Shown piece after piece: positions 43,796 to 53,132 of a stretch of DNA of 64,000 nt (position 1 is the first letter of the stretch; every line of letters starts with the position of its first letter). The notes below the pieces were generated by a model. The model was given only the letters and a program-made list of their open reading frames with translations. It was not told the origin of the DNA and did not search any database. The DNA lies in contig CAYGLF010000005.1 of the NCBI GenBank assembly GCA_964350945.1, positions 1 to 64,000 of the forward strand, read 5' to 3'. The position numbers and the translations under genes are program-made. This DNA comes from CAYGLF01 sp964350945. Lineage in GTDB: Bacteria > Chlamydiota > Chlamydiia > Chlamydiales > JAAZZY01.

Positions 43796-44056
43796 TTATT
43801 TTGTCGGATGGCCTTTAAATGATCGAGTAGGTGAAAACTCACCAAGTCGATGACCTACCATATTTTCTGAAACAAACACGGCAAAAAACTTTTTCCCGTT
43901 ATGGACATCAAAAGTATGGCCTACCATTTCTGGAACAATCATCGACCTTCTAGACCAGGTCTTAATTGTTTTTTTGCTGCTCTCTTGATTTTGTTTGTCG
44001 ACTTTTTTCATTAAATGATGGTCAACAAATGGTCCTTTTTTTAGCGATCTAGCCAT
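43796..44056 (-). CDS. rpsS: 30S ribosomal protein S19
   Basis: Head protein near the A site. MARSLKKGPFVDHHLMKKV and VGHRLGEFSPTRSFKGHP are diagnostic. 86 residues. Confidence 0.97.
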   Translation of the reverse strand: MARSLKKGPFVDHHLMKKVDKQNQESSKKTIKTWSRRSMIVPEMVGHTFDVHNGKKFFAVFVSENMVGHRLGEFSPTRSFKGHPTK

Positions 44057-44065
44057 GATGCTTCC

Positions 44066-44911
44066 TTATTTTTTCCTACGATCTTTGATGATTAGTTTTT
44101 TAGATTTCTTTTTAGAACGTGTCTTAAATCCTTTGGTCTGCATTCCCCATGGAGATTGTGGGATGTAGCTGTTGTGCTTCCCTTCTCCACCACCATGTGG
44201 GTGATCAACAGGGTTCATTGCAGTTCCACGAACGGTAGGACGCTTCCCTTTCCATCTATTTCTTCCAGCCTTACCTTCATTTCTTAAAAAGTGTTCTGCA
44301 TTTGAAATTGCACCAATAGTAGCTTTACAATTAGCTGGGACCATTCTCACTTCACCAGAAGGCATTTTAAGTGTAGCGTGCTCATCGGTTAGCGCCATGA
44401 GCTGAGCTCCACCACCTGCAGATCTTACTAATTGACCACCACGTCCTGGGTACATTTCAATATTGTGAACTACAGTTCCTAGCGGAATGTGGTTTAGCTG
44501 TAAGCAACACCCTATATTATATGGAGCTCCTTTTTGAGTCGCAACTGTTGCACCGACTTTAAGCCCTTGAGGAGCGATGATATATCTTTTCTCACCATCT
44601 ACATAATTTAAAAGAGCAATATGAGCTGATCTATTTGGATCATATTCTACAGAAGCTACTTTTGCTGGGATGCCTTCTTTATTCCTTTTAAAATCAATGA
44701 GTCTATATTTTCTTTTGTGTCCACCACCCCTATGTCGACAAGTAATTCGACCTAGATTGTTACGTCCATTAATTCTCTTTTTTGAAACAAGTAAACTCTT
44801 AGTTGGGGCTACCGTTGCTTTAGAAGATGAACTCACACGTGTCAACTCTTCATTGCTCGGTAGAACAAGTCCTCTTTGTCCGGGTGTAATGGGTCGGTAT
44901 TTCTTTGGCAT
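44066..44911 (-). CDS. rplB: 50S ribosomal protein L2
   Basis: Required for subunit joining and peptidyl transfer. GRNNLGRITCRHRGGGHKRK and NPVDHPHGGGEGKHN, holding the essential histidine region, are present. 281 residues. Confidence 0.98.
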   Translation of the reverse strand: MPKKYRPITPGQRGLVLPSNEELTRVSSSSKATVAPTKSLLVSKKRINGRNNLGRITCRHRGGGHKRKYRLIDFKRNKEGIPAKVASVEYDPNRSAHIALLNYVDGEKRYIIAPQGLKVGATVATQKGAPYNIGCCLQLNHIPLGTVVHNIEMYPGRGGQLVRSAGGGAQLMALTDEHATLKMPSGEVRMVPANCKATIGAISNAEHFLRNEGKAGRNRWKGKRPTVRGTAMNPVDHPHGGGEGKHNSYIPQSPWGMQTKGFKTRSKKKSKKLIIKDRRKK

Positions 44912-44921
44912 ATTTTATCCT

Positions 44922-45272
44922 TTAACTTTCAATTAAATCGCCCACAGCTAAAGAGACGATTGCTTTTTTAAATGAAGCTGTTTTTCCATAGGTCGATTTT
45001 CCGCGAACACGCTTTGCTTTAGGCTTTGTGTTGATAGTATTAACCCCAACAACTTTAATTTTTTTATTCGCATAGATCTGCTCTATTGCAGTAGCTATTT
45101 GTGTTTTTGTAGCTCTCTTGTCCACCAAAAATACATACTTAGGAGTCTGACATCTTTTGGAACAAACATTACTTTCACTTCGGTGCAGCTCCTGTAATAA
45201 CATCGACTTTTCAGTGACATAGCGCGATATAATGACCTTGTAGGGATTTTTTTGTCCTAAATAACTATTCAT
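44922..45272 (-). CDS. rplW: 50S ribosomal protein L23
   Basis: Exit-site docking point for trigger factor and SRP. VISRYVTEKSMLLQE and YVFLVDKRATKTQIATAIEQ are typical. At 116 residues it is longer than E. coli (about 100), with a cysteine-containing insert (SNVCSKRCQTPK). Overlaps the rplD stop by 4 bp. Confidence 0.93.
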   Translation of the reverse strand: MNSYLGQKNPYKVIISRYVTEKSMLLQELHRSESNVCSKRCQTPKYVFLVDKRATKTQIATAIEQIYANKKIKVVGVNTINTKPKAKRVRGKSTYGKTASFKKAIVSLAVGDLIES

Positions 45273-45952
45273 ATCTTATTCTGCTCCAGAAATTGTTTCA
45301 AACCTGCTTCAGTCATCACAATATGACCGGCTTTTAATAATTGATATCCATTGATATTTTCAAGAAAACTAAATTCAATCTTCGGGATATTTCGAATGCT
45401 TAGCTGTAGGTTGAAATGTTTTCTTTTAGATAGATCTTGATCAGCTAACTGAAGCTCTCTTATTGAAACTTCACTCGACTCACCAACAAAGAGAACTCTT
45501 TTTTCAAGTGAACACGACTTTAAAAAGTGGGTCATTGTTTTCGTTTTAGGTTTTTCCATGTCTGTGTCTGTGACAATTAAACAATGATTTCCTTGTATTT
45601 TTTCTACAAGAAGAGCCTTGATGACTTGTTGACGTTCTTTTTTGTTGATTTTAACGAATTGATTGAATTTTGGCTTAGGGCCAAAAACGACGCCCCCACC
45701 TTTGTACTGAGGAGCAGAAAGGCTACCTTGACGCGCATTCCCTGTACCCTTTTGACGGTGCGGCTTTTTATTAGAGTGGTTTACCTCTGTCCGTCCCTTT
45801 GTATTTGCAGACCATTGTCTCTGATTTTTTCGGAGAGCTACAATATAGTCTTTAATTACTTGTGAGTGGACGTCTGTTTCTAAAGAAGTTAGATCAACCT
45901 CTACATCCGCAAGTTTTTTTCCATCCAAATTATATTTGAGAAGCTTTGTCAT
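45269..45952 (-). CDS. rplD: 50S ribosomal protein L4
   Basis: The globular domain is outside and an extended loop reaches the tunnel: KPHRQKGTGNARQGSLSAPQ. 227 residues. In E. coli L4 represses this operon; no such leader was identified here. Confidence 0.95.
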   Translation of the reverse strand: MTKLLKYNLDGKKLADVEVDLTSLETDVHSQVIKDYIVALRKNQRQWSANTKGRTEVNHSNKKPHRQKGTGNARQGSLSAPQYKGGGVVFGPKPKFNQFVKINKKERQQVIKALLVEKIQGNHCLIVTDTDMEKPKTKTMTHFLKSCSLEKRVLFVGESSEVSIRELQLADQDLSKRKHFNLQLSIRNIPKIEFSFLENINGYQLLKAGHIVMTEAGLKQFLEQNKI

Positions 45953-45968
45953 ATTTAATCAACCACTT

Positions 45969-46634
45969 TTATGATTTCTTTATCGATTTATTCAAAAAAA
46001 CTAATGATCCAGGTGCCCCAGGAACTGATCCTTTAACTACAATCAGGTTTTTTTCTTTATTTACAGATACGATCTTGACAGATTGAACTGTTTTAACTTC
46101 GCCACCCATTCTTGAAGCTCTTGGGCCTCCTGGGAAACAACGACCTGGAGTAGATCTCATCCCGGTAGAACCTGCATGGCGGTGAAATCCAGATCCGTGA
46201 GCAGCAGGACCTCCTGAAAAGCCGTACTTTTTCATAACACCTTGATAACCTTTACCCTTTGATTTTCCTTGAATATCAATAAAATTACTTCCTTCAAAGA
46301 AACTGACATCAAACTCGTGACCTAGAGGATAATCTTGTAGATTTTCAATGCGGCTTTCTCTGATATGACGCCTTGCTTCAATATTCGCTTTCTTAAAGTG
46401 GCCAAAAGGTCCTTTTTTCACTTTCGATTCGATTTTTTTAACGTTTTTAGCGATCACTTTCTTGTACGCAATTTGAATGGCCTGATAACGTTCTTTTTCA
46501 AGAGTCTTCACCTGACTAACAACATTTGGCTCCATTGAAATGACTGTACATGGGATATAGACCCCGTTTTCATCAAAGATTGTGGTCATTCCAACCTTTT
46601 CACCCATAAGCTTGATTGTGTGTTTTTGCTTCAT
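45969..46634 (-). CDS. rplC: 50S ribosomal protein L3
   Basis: Early assembly protein reaching the peptidyl-transferase centre. KLMGEKVGMTTIFDENG and GPAAHGSGFHRHAGSTGMRS are conserved. 221 residues. First gene of the run; rpsJ (S10) is not upstream, consistent with chlamydial organisation. AGGAAGG precedes the ATG. Confidence 0.97.
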   Translation of the reverse strand: MKQKHTIKLMGEKVGMTTIFDENGVYIPCTVISMEPNVVSQVKTLEKERYQAIQIAYKKVIAKNVKKIESKVKKGPFGHFKKANIEARRHIRESRIENLQDYPLGHEFDVSFFEGSNFIDIQGKSKGKGYQGVMKKYGFSGGPAAHGSGFHRHAGSTGMRSTPGRCFPGGPRASRMGGEVKTVQSVKIVSVNKEKNLIVVKGSVPGAPGSLVFLNKSIKKS

Positions 46635-46664
46635 TGCCTTCCTAGTTTTATCCTATGCAATTTG

Positions 46665-46700
46665 ATTATACTACAAATTTGAGTCCAATTGGTAATTGGA
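46665..46700 (-). promoter_or_regulatory. Probable promoter of the ribosomal protein operon
   Basis: A consensus TATAAT reads on the minus strand at 46670-46665, about 31 bp before the rplC start. No good -35 is seen at 17 bp. A 7-bp inverted repeat (TCCAATT/AATTGGA, 46684-46700) covers the -35 region. The rest of 46701-46907 is featureless AT-rich DNA. Confidence 0.4.
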
Positions 46701-46907
46701 AACGAAAAATTTAACAAAACAGCGAATTTTTATACAACTAAAATCAATATTCCCATGCGAGTTTTAAATTTTTAACCTTTTTGGATTCTATAATGATTAT
46801 TTTATCGGTGATTTAGCCTCTGTTTTATCTTGAAATAAAAATTGTGAATGCTAATATTTTATTTTTTTTAGTAAACTGATTATATATTAAATACTTTAGG
46901 CGCACTA

Positions 46908-48206
46908 ATGTCACACACAGCTCAAGCATTCACTACTAAAGCCTTAAAAAATCTTTTGATTTTATTTGTTTTTTTAGTCTCTTGCCTTCTCTTAGCTCTT
47001 TTTTTTATAAACAAAGGAAGCCACAACAAAGAGACAATTTCATTAAAAGCAACCGAAGGCTCGATCCTTCCCACGCAGAGAACCCCTTGGGAGACACCTG
47101 GAGTAGCAAATTTTAAAAATCTTTTTTTAGAGGGAAATAAATACATCCTTTTTTCTGATAAATGTAACCCCTTATTAAAATCCGATGACTTTTTACATCC
47201 AAATGGGAATTATACATTCTCATTCAGCTCGCAAACAATTGATTCTGCGAATTTAAAGCAGCATAACCCCATAAAAAAACTGGAAGGGACAACCTTAATT
47301 TTATCCTCTTCAGCACAGATGCAATCTATGCAGCCTCATTACTTTCACTTCTGTGAAGAGTTTATTTTAGGATGGAGCTTTGCTAAGCACTTAGAAAAGG
47401 CTCCTATTCAAACAATTGTTTTCCCTGATACTGAAAATTGGAAGGGTCGATTTCATGATATTAATCAAAAAATTATTCAGTCTATTTTACCAAATGTCCA
47501 AATACTTTCAGCGTCTCAGTTTGAAGAAATTTCTAACCAATATTTAGTACAGTTTGAGGATGCAATTATTATCGATCGCCATGCATGCCATAAAAGTGCC
47601 CAAGTCAATGAGTTTAATAAGATGGTTATCGCCCACCAACCTATTATTAAAAAAGAATATATACGAGAAATACGCGATGCGGTTTATAAAGAGCTTAGAA
47701 CCTATAAAAAATTACCCACTAAACCCACAATTACTTACATACAAAGAAGTAACTACAGATACCTAGAGCCTGAATTTGAAAGAAAACTACTCGATGAAAT
47801 CGCCTCCGTATTTCCAGATTATCGGCTAAATATTGTTCGTTTTGAAAACTTTTCTTACCCCGAGCAGTTACAGATTATCCGCAATACGAATATTTTAATC
47901 GGAGCCCATGGAAACGGCTTAACCCATCAAATCTTTTTACCCGACAATTCCATGGTGATAGAACTCTTTCCAAAGGGTGCTTATGCTATGGATTACCAGT
48001 TGCTCGGCGAATTAGTAGGACATCAATATTTTGCGATAGACCCCTCGGAAGGAGTTATCGCAACGCCCGGAACGCGTCAGCCCTGCCGTGGAGATGTTAA
48101 TCAAGTTATCACGGCCTTTGAGCCCCAGTGGATCCTTCAGCTGATTGGGGACTACCTTCCTGGGCTTAAGGATGACGAATTGAAAGAGATTTCAGCTGCG
48201 GAGTAA
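46908..48206 (+). CDS. GT61-type (DUF563) glycosyltransferase, type II membrane protein
   Basis: 432 residues with one N-terminal membrane helix (LLILFVFLVSCLLLALFFI) and a large domain on the far side. NILIGAHGNGLTHQIFLPDN followed by MVIELFP is the hallmark of family GT61 (EOGT and plant xylosyl/arabinosyltransferases); HYFHFCEEFILGW and ITYIQRSNYRYL also fit. It would transfer a sugar from a nucleotide sugar; donor and acceptor are unknown. It faces the ribosomal and fmt operons on the opposite strand, and its last 55 bp overlap fmt. In C. trachomatis the equivalent slot between rplC and fmt holds an unrelated gene (CT529). Confidence 0.8.
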   Translation: MSHTAQAFTTKALKNLLILFVFLVSCLLLALFFINKGSHNKETISLKATEGSILPTQRTPWETPGVANFKNLFLEGNKYILFSDKCNPLLKSDDFLHPNGNYTFSFSSQTIDSANLKQHNPIKKLEGTTLILSSSAQMQSMQPHYFHFCEEFILGWSFAKHLEKAPIQTIVFPDTENWKGRFHDINQKIIQSILPNVQILSASQFEEISNQYLVQFEDAIIIDRHACHKSAQVNEFNKMVIAHQPIIKKEYIREIRDAVYKELRTYKKLPTKPTITYIQRSNYRYLEPEFERKLLDEIASVFPDYRLNIVRFENFSYPEQLQIIRNTNILIGAHGNGLTHQIFLPDNSMVIELFPKGAYAMDYQLLGELVGHQYFAIDPSEGVIATPGTRQPCRGDVNQVITAFEPQWILQLIGDYLPGLKDDELKEISAAE

Positions 48207-49114
48207 CCCTTAACAAATTCACGGGCACAAAGAGCCTTTTTGCCCTCAAGCTGTAATTTGGTGATTTTTAGGGCTCCATCTATAGCCCCCACGACAATCC
48301 CCTCTTCATCATAGGAGATAAGCTCCCCAACCCCCTCAGAATCCATAATAGGGCGTGCTTCTATAATTTTAAGTCTGATCTTTTTCCCTCTAACCTGCAC
48401 ATTACACCATGCCCCCGGCTTTGGGGTAACTCCTTGATATAAATGATACAGCTTTTCAATCGGACAATCCCACTTTATCTCTGCATCTTGGGGCAGTACT
48501 TTCGGTGCGTAAGTAACCTCATTTTGATTTTGAGGAACCGGGCTAACCTCTCCCCTGTCAAGCTTTAGTAGCGTGTTGTAAAGTAATTCTTTGGAGATCT
48601 CACAAAGCTCAATTGTCAACTGATCTGCATGAATATGGGGTTTTATATCGATTTCCTGGACAGCGAGAACATCACCAGCATCTAATGCTTGAACCATATA
48701 CATTACACTCACACCTGTTTTTGCTTCTCCCTCGATAAGACAACGCTCAATGGGCGCAGCTCCCCTATATTTGGGAAGTAAGCTTGTATGAAGGTTTATA
48801 CATCCTAAACGTGGCATATCTAAGAGTGACTGTGGAAATATTTGACCAAAAGCAACCACAACAAAGACATCAGCCTGAAAAGATTGAATTGTAGCGGCAA
48901 AGTTTTCAGCTCGAATTTTTTGTGGTTGCAAAAGAGTCACACCCGGCAGGTACTGCAAGGCCATTTTTTTAACAGCGGATTGCTGCAACTTTAAGTGACG
49001 CCCCTGTTCTTTGTCAGGCTGAGTCACAACGGCAACAATTTCCATTTTTTTTTGAATCAAAAAACGTAGAATCTCTGCCGAAAAAATAGGGGTCCCAAAA
49101 AAAACGACTCTCAT
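48152..49114 (-). CDS. fmt: Methionyl-tRNA formyltransferase
   Basis: Formylates initiator Met-tRNA using 10-formyltetrahydrofolate. VFFGTPIFSAEILRFL at the start and INLHTSLLPKYRGAAPIERC (the active-site HxSLLP box) with ALDAGDVL are diagnostic; the C-terminal tRNA-binding domain follows. 320 residues. Last in the lpxC-fabZ-lpxA-fmt unit, 4 bp after lpxA; the 3' end overlaps the GT61 gene by 55 bp. Confidence 0.96.
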   Translation of the reverse strand: MRVVFFGTPIFSAEILRFLIQKKMEIVAVVTQPDKEQGRHLKLQQSAVKKMALQYLPGVTLLQPQKIRAENFAATIQSFQADVFVVVAFGQIFPQSLLDMPRLGCINLHTSLLPKYRGAAPIERCLIEGEAKTGVSVMYMVQALDAGDVLAVQEIDIKPHIHADQLTIELCEISKELLYNTLLKLDRGEVSPVPQNQNEVTYAPKVLPQDAEIKWDCPIEKLYHLYQGVTPKPGAWCNVQVRGKKIRLKIIEARPIMDSEGVGELISYDEEGIVVGAIDGALKITKLQLEGKKALCAREFVKGYSAAEISFNSSSLSPGR

Positions 49115-49118
49115 TGAA

Positions 49119-49910
49119 TTAAGTCAAAGCTTGAAATCCCATAATCCCACGGCGAGAGGGGTTACGGCAAAACTCGAGCCACTTCTTTACCTCATTAGAC
49201 CCATCGAAGTTACTTTCTACTTCTGCAATTGCCTGTTCAATCTTTAGGTCAGAGCGATAGAATGTTTTGAAAGTCCTTGATAAAGCATTACGAGCTTCAA
49301 GAGAGAATCCTCTTCTTTTTAAGCCAACGATATTGATACCCCCAATTTTATAGGGAATACCTGCTCCAATTGTAAAGGGTGGAATATCATGACCTACACG
49401 ACTCATGCCACCTACCATTGAATATTCTCCAATGCGAACATTTTGATGTATGGGGGTAAAACCACCGACGACAGCTCCATCGCCAATTGTAACATGACCA
49501 GCAAGCGTTGCGCAGTTACTCATAACCACCTGATTGCCAATCTTACTGTTATGAGCAATATGACAATAAGCCATGATGAGACAATCATCTCCAATTTCAA
49601 CGGCAGAATCTTTTTGAGTCGATGAATTGATGGTTACAAACTCTCTAATATGACAGTTTTTTCCAATCTTCACATAAGTGACTTCCCCATTATACTTCAG
49701 GTCTTGGGTTTGGGTCCCAATACTTGCTGAGGGCCAAACGACAGTCCCTTCTCCGATAGTTGTGTGCCCGTCAATGTATGCATGAGACTTAATCGTCACA
49801 CGATCTTTAAGCACGACATTTTCTTTAATGATGACATAAGGCTCAATGGTCACACCTTCACCGATTTGGGCCTTAGGGTCTACAATAGCTGTGGGATGTA
49901 TATTAGACAT
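49119..49910 (-). CDS. lpxA: UDP-N-acetylglucosamine acyltransferase
   Basis: First step of lipid A synthesis. A left-handed beta helix of hexapeptide repeats runs from IHPTAIVDPKAQIGEGVTIE; MAYCHIAHNSKIGNQVVMSN carries the catalytic histidine; the helical C-terminus ends KKWLEFCRNPSRRGIMGF. 263 residues, normal length. Confidence 0.97.
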   Translation of the reverse strand: MSNIHPTAIVDPKAQIGEGVTIEPYVIIKENVVLKDRVTIKSHAYIDGHTTIGEGTVVWPSASIGTQTQDLKYNGEVTYVKIGKNCHIREFVTINSSTQKDSAVEIGDDCLIMAYCHIAHNSKIGNQVVMSNCATLAGHVTIGDGAVVGGFTPIHQNVRIGEYSMVGGMSRVGHDIPPFTIGAGIPYKIGGINIVGLKRRGFSLEARNALSRTFKTFYRSDLKIEQAIAEVESNFDGSNEVKKWLEFCRNPSRRGIMGFQALT

Positions 49911-49930
49911 AGTTTTTCTATTACTAAGGG

Positions 49931-50404
49931 TTAAATTTGGTTTTTATCACGTAATGCAAATGCAAGTTCCGTCTCAAGGGCGACTTTATCGTCAATCATA
50001 GCGCGTCCCCTTATGCGTCCACCTTTTCCAGTAACATGGAGGGCTTCAACATGCAACATAAGTACATCACCTGGTTTCACAGGATTCCTAAACTTAGCAT
50101 TGGCGACACTTAGAATAACAGCACTTTTATCAGTAAATCCTTTTTGATGAACTAAAATCCCACCTGTTTGCGCAAGAGCTTCTATTAACAAGACTCCCGG
50201 CATGATAGGTGCATTAGGGAAATGTCCTTGAAAAAAGTCTTCGTTAAAAGTGACATTCTTCTGAGCAATAATTGTGTTTTCTTCCAAATTAATAGAAATC
50301 ACTTTATCGACTAACAAAAAGGGGTACCTGTGAGGCAGGATATCCAAAATTTCTTTGATGCCAATAAGCGTCTCAACTTTTGGAGCACTTAAAGTTGCTT
50401 CCAT
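49931..50404 (-). CDS. fabZ: 3-hydroxyacyl-ACP dehydratase
   Basis: Fatty-acid elongation. ILDILPHRYPFLLVDKVISI, then GHFPNAPIMPGVLLIEALAQ with catalytic His and Glu. The start is taken as ATG 50404, whose A is the last base of the lpxC stop (TAATG); 157 residues. An upstream frame to 50476 would run far into lpxC. Confidence 0.95.
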   Translation of the reverse strand: MEATLSAPKVETLIGIKEILDILPHRYPFLLVDKVISINLEENTIIAQKNVTFNEDFFQGHFPNAPIMPGVLLIEALAQTGGILVHQKGFTDKSAVILSVANAKFRNPVKPGDVLMLHVEALHVTGKGGRIRGRAMIDDKVALETELAFALRDKNQI

Positions 50405-51297
50405 TAAATATTCTCCATGGTAAGATGGTTTAGTAATTTTTTTGCAAGGGCCACATTCGTTGCATGTCCAGAGCAAATTGATATAATATGTGCATGAAAA
50501 GAAAAGCCCACAAGAGCTAAATCTCCTACAACATCCAAAATTTTATGGCGAACCATTTCATTACGAAATTTAAGTCCTTCTTTGCTGAAAACAGCGTCAT
50601 TATCCACAACTACTGCATTATCCAAGCTTCCACCCTTAATTAAGCCTGCGTCCATTAAAACCTTAAGTTCTTGATAAAGGGCAAATGTCCTGCAAGAGCC
50701 TACTTGCTCTTTAAAGTTCTTTTGATTGACCACAAGAGAATGATACTGTGAGCCAATAGATTTAATCTGTGGATAATGCAACGTGTAACTAATTTTAAAT
50801 TCTTCAGCAGGCAAAGCAACCATGTGAATACCACCTTCTGATAAAGAAACAGGTTGACTTAGCTTCAAAATAGGTTTCATGGCTGATTGCACTTCTACTT
50901 GAGCAGATTCAATCATTTCAAGAAATACAGAAGAACTCCCATCCCCGACAGGAGGTTCTGGAGCATCCACTTGAATAATAATATTATCAACTTCACAAGC
51001 ACTAAGAGCTGCTAACACATGCTCCACAGTATGAACTTTTGCATCCCCAATACCTATTGTCGTTGCTCTGGCAGTCTCTTGAACGTATTCTACAGTAGCA
51101 GGGATGATAGGCTGAGAAGGTAAATCCATGCGCTGGAAAGCAATCCCCGTTCCCTTGGGGGCTGGACAGAATTTCAAGTTAACTTCATACCCCGTATGAA
51201 TTCCGATGCCAGAGAAAGAAACTTCTTTCTTCAACGTCTTTTGCGCTCTTGATTTAATATCAAGAGACGGATGAAAGTCTAAGACTGAATAGGTCAT
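50404..51297 (-). CDS. lpxC: UDP-3-O-acyl-N-acetylglucosamine deacetylase
   Basis: Committed zinc-dependent step of lipid A synthesis. TVEHVLAALSACEVDN supplies the first zinc histidine; VRHKILDVVGDLAL the second histidine and aspartate; HAHIISICSGHATN follows. 297 residues. Overlaps fabZ by one base. Confidence 0.97.
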   Translation of the reverse strand: MTYSVLDFHPSLDIKSRAQKTLKKEVSFSGIGIHTGYEVNLKFCPAPKGTGIAFQRMDLPSQPIIPATVEYVQETARATTIGIGDAKVHTVEHVLAALSACEVDNIIIQVDAPEPPVGDGSSSVFLEMIESAQVEVQSAMKPILKLSQPVSLSEGGIHMVALPAEEFKISYTLHYPQIKSIGSQYHSLVVNQKNFKEQVGSCRTFALYQELKVLMDAGLIKGGSLDNAVVVDNDAVFSKEGLKFRNEMVRHKILDVVGDLALVGFSFHAHIISICSGHATNVALAKKLLNHLTMENI

Positions 51298-51372
51298 ATT
51301 TTTGATTTACATAGATTTAATATCGTTTATAAGAATAGCTCAGTAAAGGTTTTTATTCAATTAAAAACAAAT

Positions 51373-51394
51373 AAAAAAGCCCCTTTTTCAAAGG
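51373..51394 (-). terminator. Terminator-like hairpin after lnt
   Basis: On the minus strand CCTTT-GAA-AAAGG is followed by GGCTTTTTTATTTG. It lies 6 bp past the lnt stop. The stem is short. Confidence 0.5.
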
Positions 51395-51399
51395 TATTA

Positions 51400-53103
51400 T
51401 TAAGAACTATTTTTAATAAAATTTAAAATAAAACGGTTACTTCCTATACTATTAAAAATAAATATTAACACGAGCAAAAAAGAGAGCGACAAGACAAAAG
51501 AATCCCCCCAAAAAGTATAGAGAGTTTGATGATGCGCAAGTGGAAGGTCCACGAGCAAGGCCCCCTTCTCCCACTGGGAAAGGCTGCCTTTTTTAGGGAA
51601 GCTCTCAATTATGCGACCCAAAGAATCAATGCCCGCGGTAACCCCTGTATTACATGCCCTCAAGAGAGGAACTCCATTTTCAACCGCTCTTAAAATACCA
51701 TGATCAAAGTGCTGCTTGGGCAGCTTAGAGTTTGGATACCAGGCATCGTTGGTAATATTGACCAAAACCTGTGCTCCTGCCAAACGATTTTTCCGAACAA
51801 TCCAACCATACATTTCTTCCATACAGATAGAAGGGCTTACTCTAAGATCTCCCTCAAACACAACGGCCCCCCTCCCCCTTTCAAACCAGCCCTCAATATG
51901 GAACCTTTTTGCCAGCTTTTTACACCACTCAAACGGAATATACTCTACCAAAGGGATCAAAATCTGTTTATGATATACCTGTGGCTCTTGAGATGGAGAC
52001 AAGCTGAATGCAGCCGCATGAGCGCTAAAATTTTGAAGCTCCAAACAATGTACCTGCTCCAAACCAACAACAACTTGAGATTCGTAAATATTTGCTAGTG
52101 ACTGAGATAAATATAAGTTATCAACCAAAACTTCCCCTTCCTCTAGATGAGGTAACCTCTCAAGCCCCCTCTCCCCAAAATACCAGTGCACCATAGCTCT
52201 AACAGATTGAATGGAGTAATAGGGGGTATTATGGGATAGCGGCACCGCAGTCTCAGGAAGGACAATAAGATCCACTTTATCCTGCCCACTCTCTTGTACA
52301 TGCTGGTATATCAAGCCCCATTGGTCAATGGGAGCTACCATGTTCTCAAAACCCCTAAAACCCGTCTTCATCACTGGATCTAGGGCTGTCTGAACCAATA
52401 GTACTCGTGCGCTTTTCGAAAAAAACCTCTGGCTTTTGGGTGAATGGACTAACAAGTGCATACTCCCATAAATATAGGGGAGACAGATCAAAAGAAGAGC
52501 AAAAATGCCCGCCTTCTTACGACTAGGGTTTTCAAAATATTTGTAGAGCATTAGATTGGTTGCCATCACCCAGAACGACAGCCCGTAGATGCCTGCTATA
52601 CTCACATTTTGCATACCGATCAAAGAAGATGTTAAAGACAAACCGACAGGGTTAAAGGGGAATCCACATAAAAAAAATAATCGAAGCCACTCCATCCACA
52701 CCCAAAACCCAGCCCCCAGACCTATTCGAGAGTAACTTAAGGCCTTTTGAGAGCCAAATAGCAAATGATTTAACAGAGCAAACTGCAACCCTTCACAAAC
52801 TAGTACAAAAAGATAGACGCCATAAAAATAAATTCCTTGAAACTCTGTGGCTGTCATCCAAGATAAATGAATTGCTTCTGTAGCCATAAACCAGCTTAGT
52901 GAAAGCCAAAACCGAGTCGAGTTACTAGAAATTTTTGTAAACCCCCTCCAAAAGAGAGCATAGCCACAGATACTGGCAAGCACCCCCAAAAAAGGAAACC
53001 AAGCAGGCTGACCCAAAGCGACTAAAAAACCTGAAATCAGAAAATATAATACTGGAGTTATTTTAAACTTTATTTTATAATTTTCTAAACTTAAACTCTT
53101 CAT
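51400..53103 (-). CDS. lnt: Apolipoprotein N-acyltransferase
   Basis: Adds the third acyl chain to lipoproteins. Six to eight N-terminal membrane helices, then a nitrilase domain with the Glu-Lys-Cys triad: LPETAVPLSHN, HKQILIPLVEYIPF and SICMEEMYG, and a final membrane helix near the C-terminus. 567 residues. Sits upstream of lpxC as in C. trachomatis (CT533-CT534). Confidence 0.93.
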   Translation of the reverse strand: MKSLSLENYKIKFKITPVLYFLISGFLVALGQPAWFPFLGVLASICGYALFWRGFTKISSNSTRFWLSLSWFMATEAIHLSWMTATEFQGIYFYGVYLFVLVCEGLQFALLNHLLFGSQKALSYSRIGLGAGFWVWMEWLRLFFLCGFPFNPVGLSLTSSLIGMQNVSIAGIYGLSFWVMATNLMLYKYFENPSRKKAGIFALLLICLPYIYGSMHLLVHSPKSQRFFSKSARVLLVQTALDPVMKTGFRGFENMVAPIDQWGLIYQHVQESGQDKVDLIVLPETAVPLSHNTPYYSIQSVRAMVHWYFGERGLERLPHLEEGEVLVDNLYLSQSLANIYESQVVVGLEQVHCLELQNFSAHAAAFSLSPSQEPQVYHKQILIPLVEYIPFEWCKKLAKRFHIEGWFERGRGAVVFEGDLRVSPSICMEEMYGWIVRKNRLAGAQVLVNITNDAWYPNSKLPKQHFDHGILRAVENGVPLLRACNTGVTAGIDSLGRIIESFPKKGSLSQWEKGALLVDLPLAHHQTLYTFWGDSFVLSLSFLLVLIFIFNSIGSNRFILNFIKNSS

Positions 53104-53132
53104 TATATAAAATTTAGGATTTTTTCTTTTCT

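Noticed and set aside
44922..45272. Cysteines in L23 (CSKRC) as a zinc site
   Set aside because: Only two cysteines in a variable loop; more likely an insert without metal.
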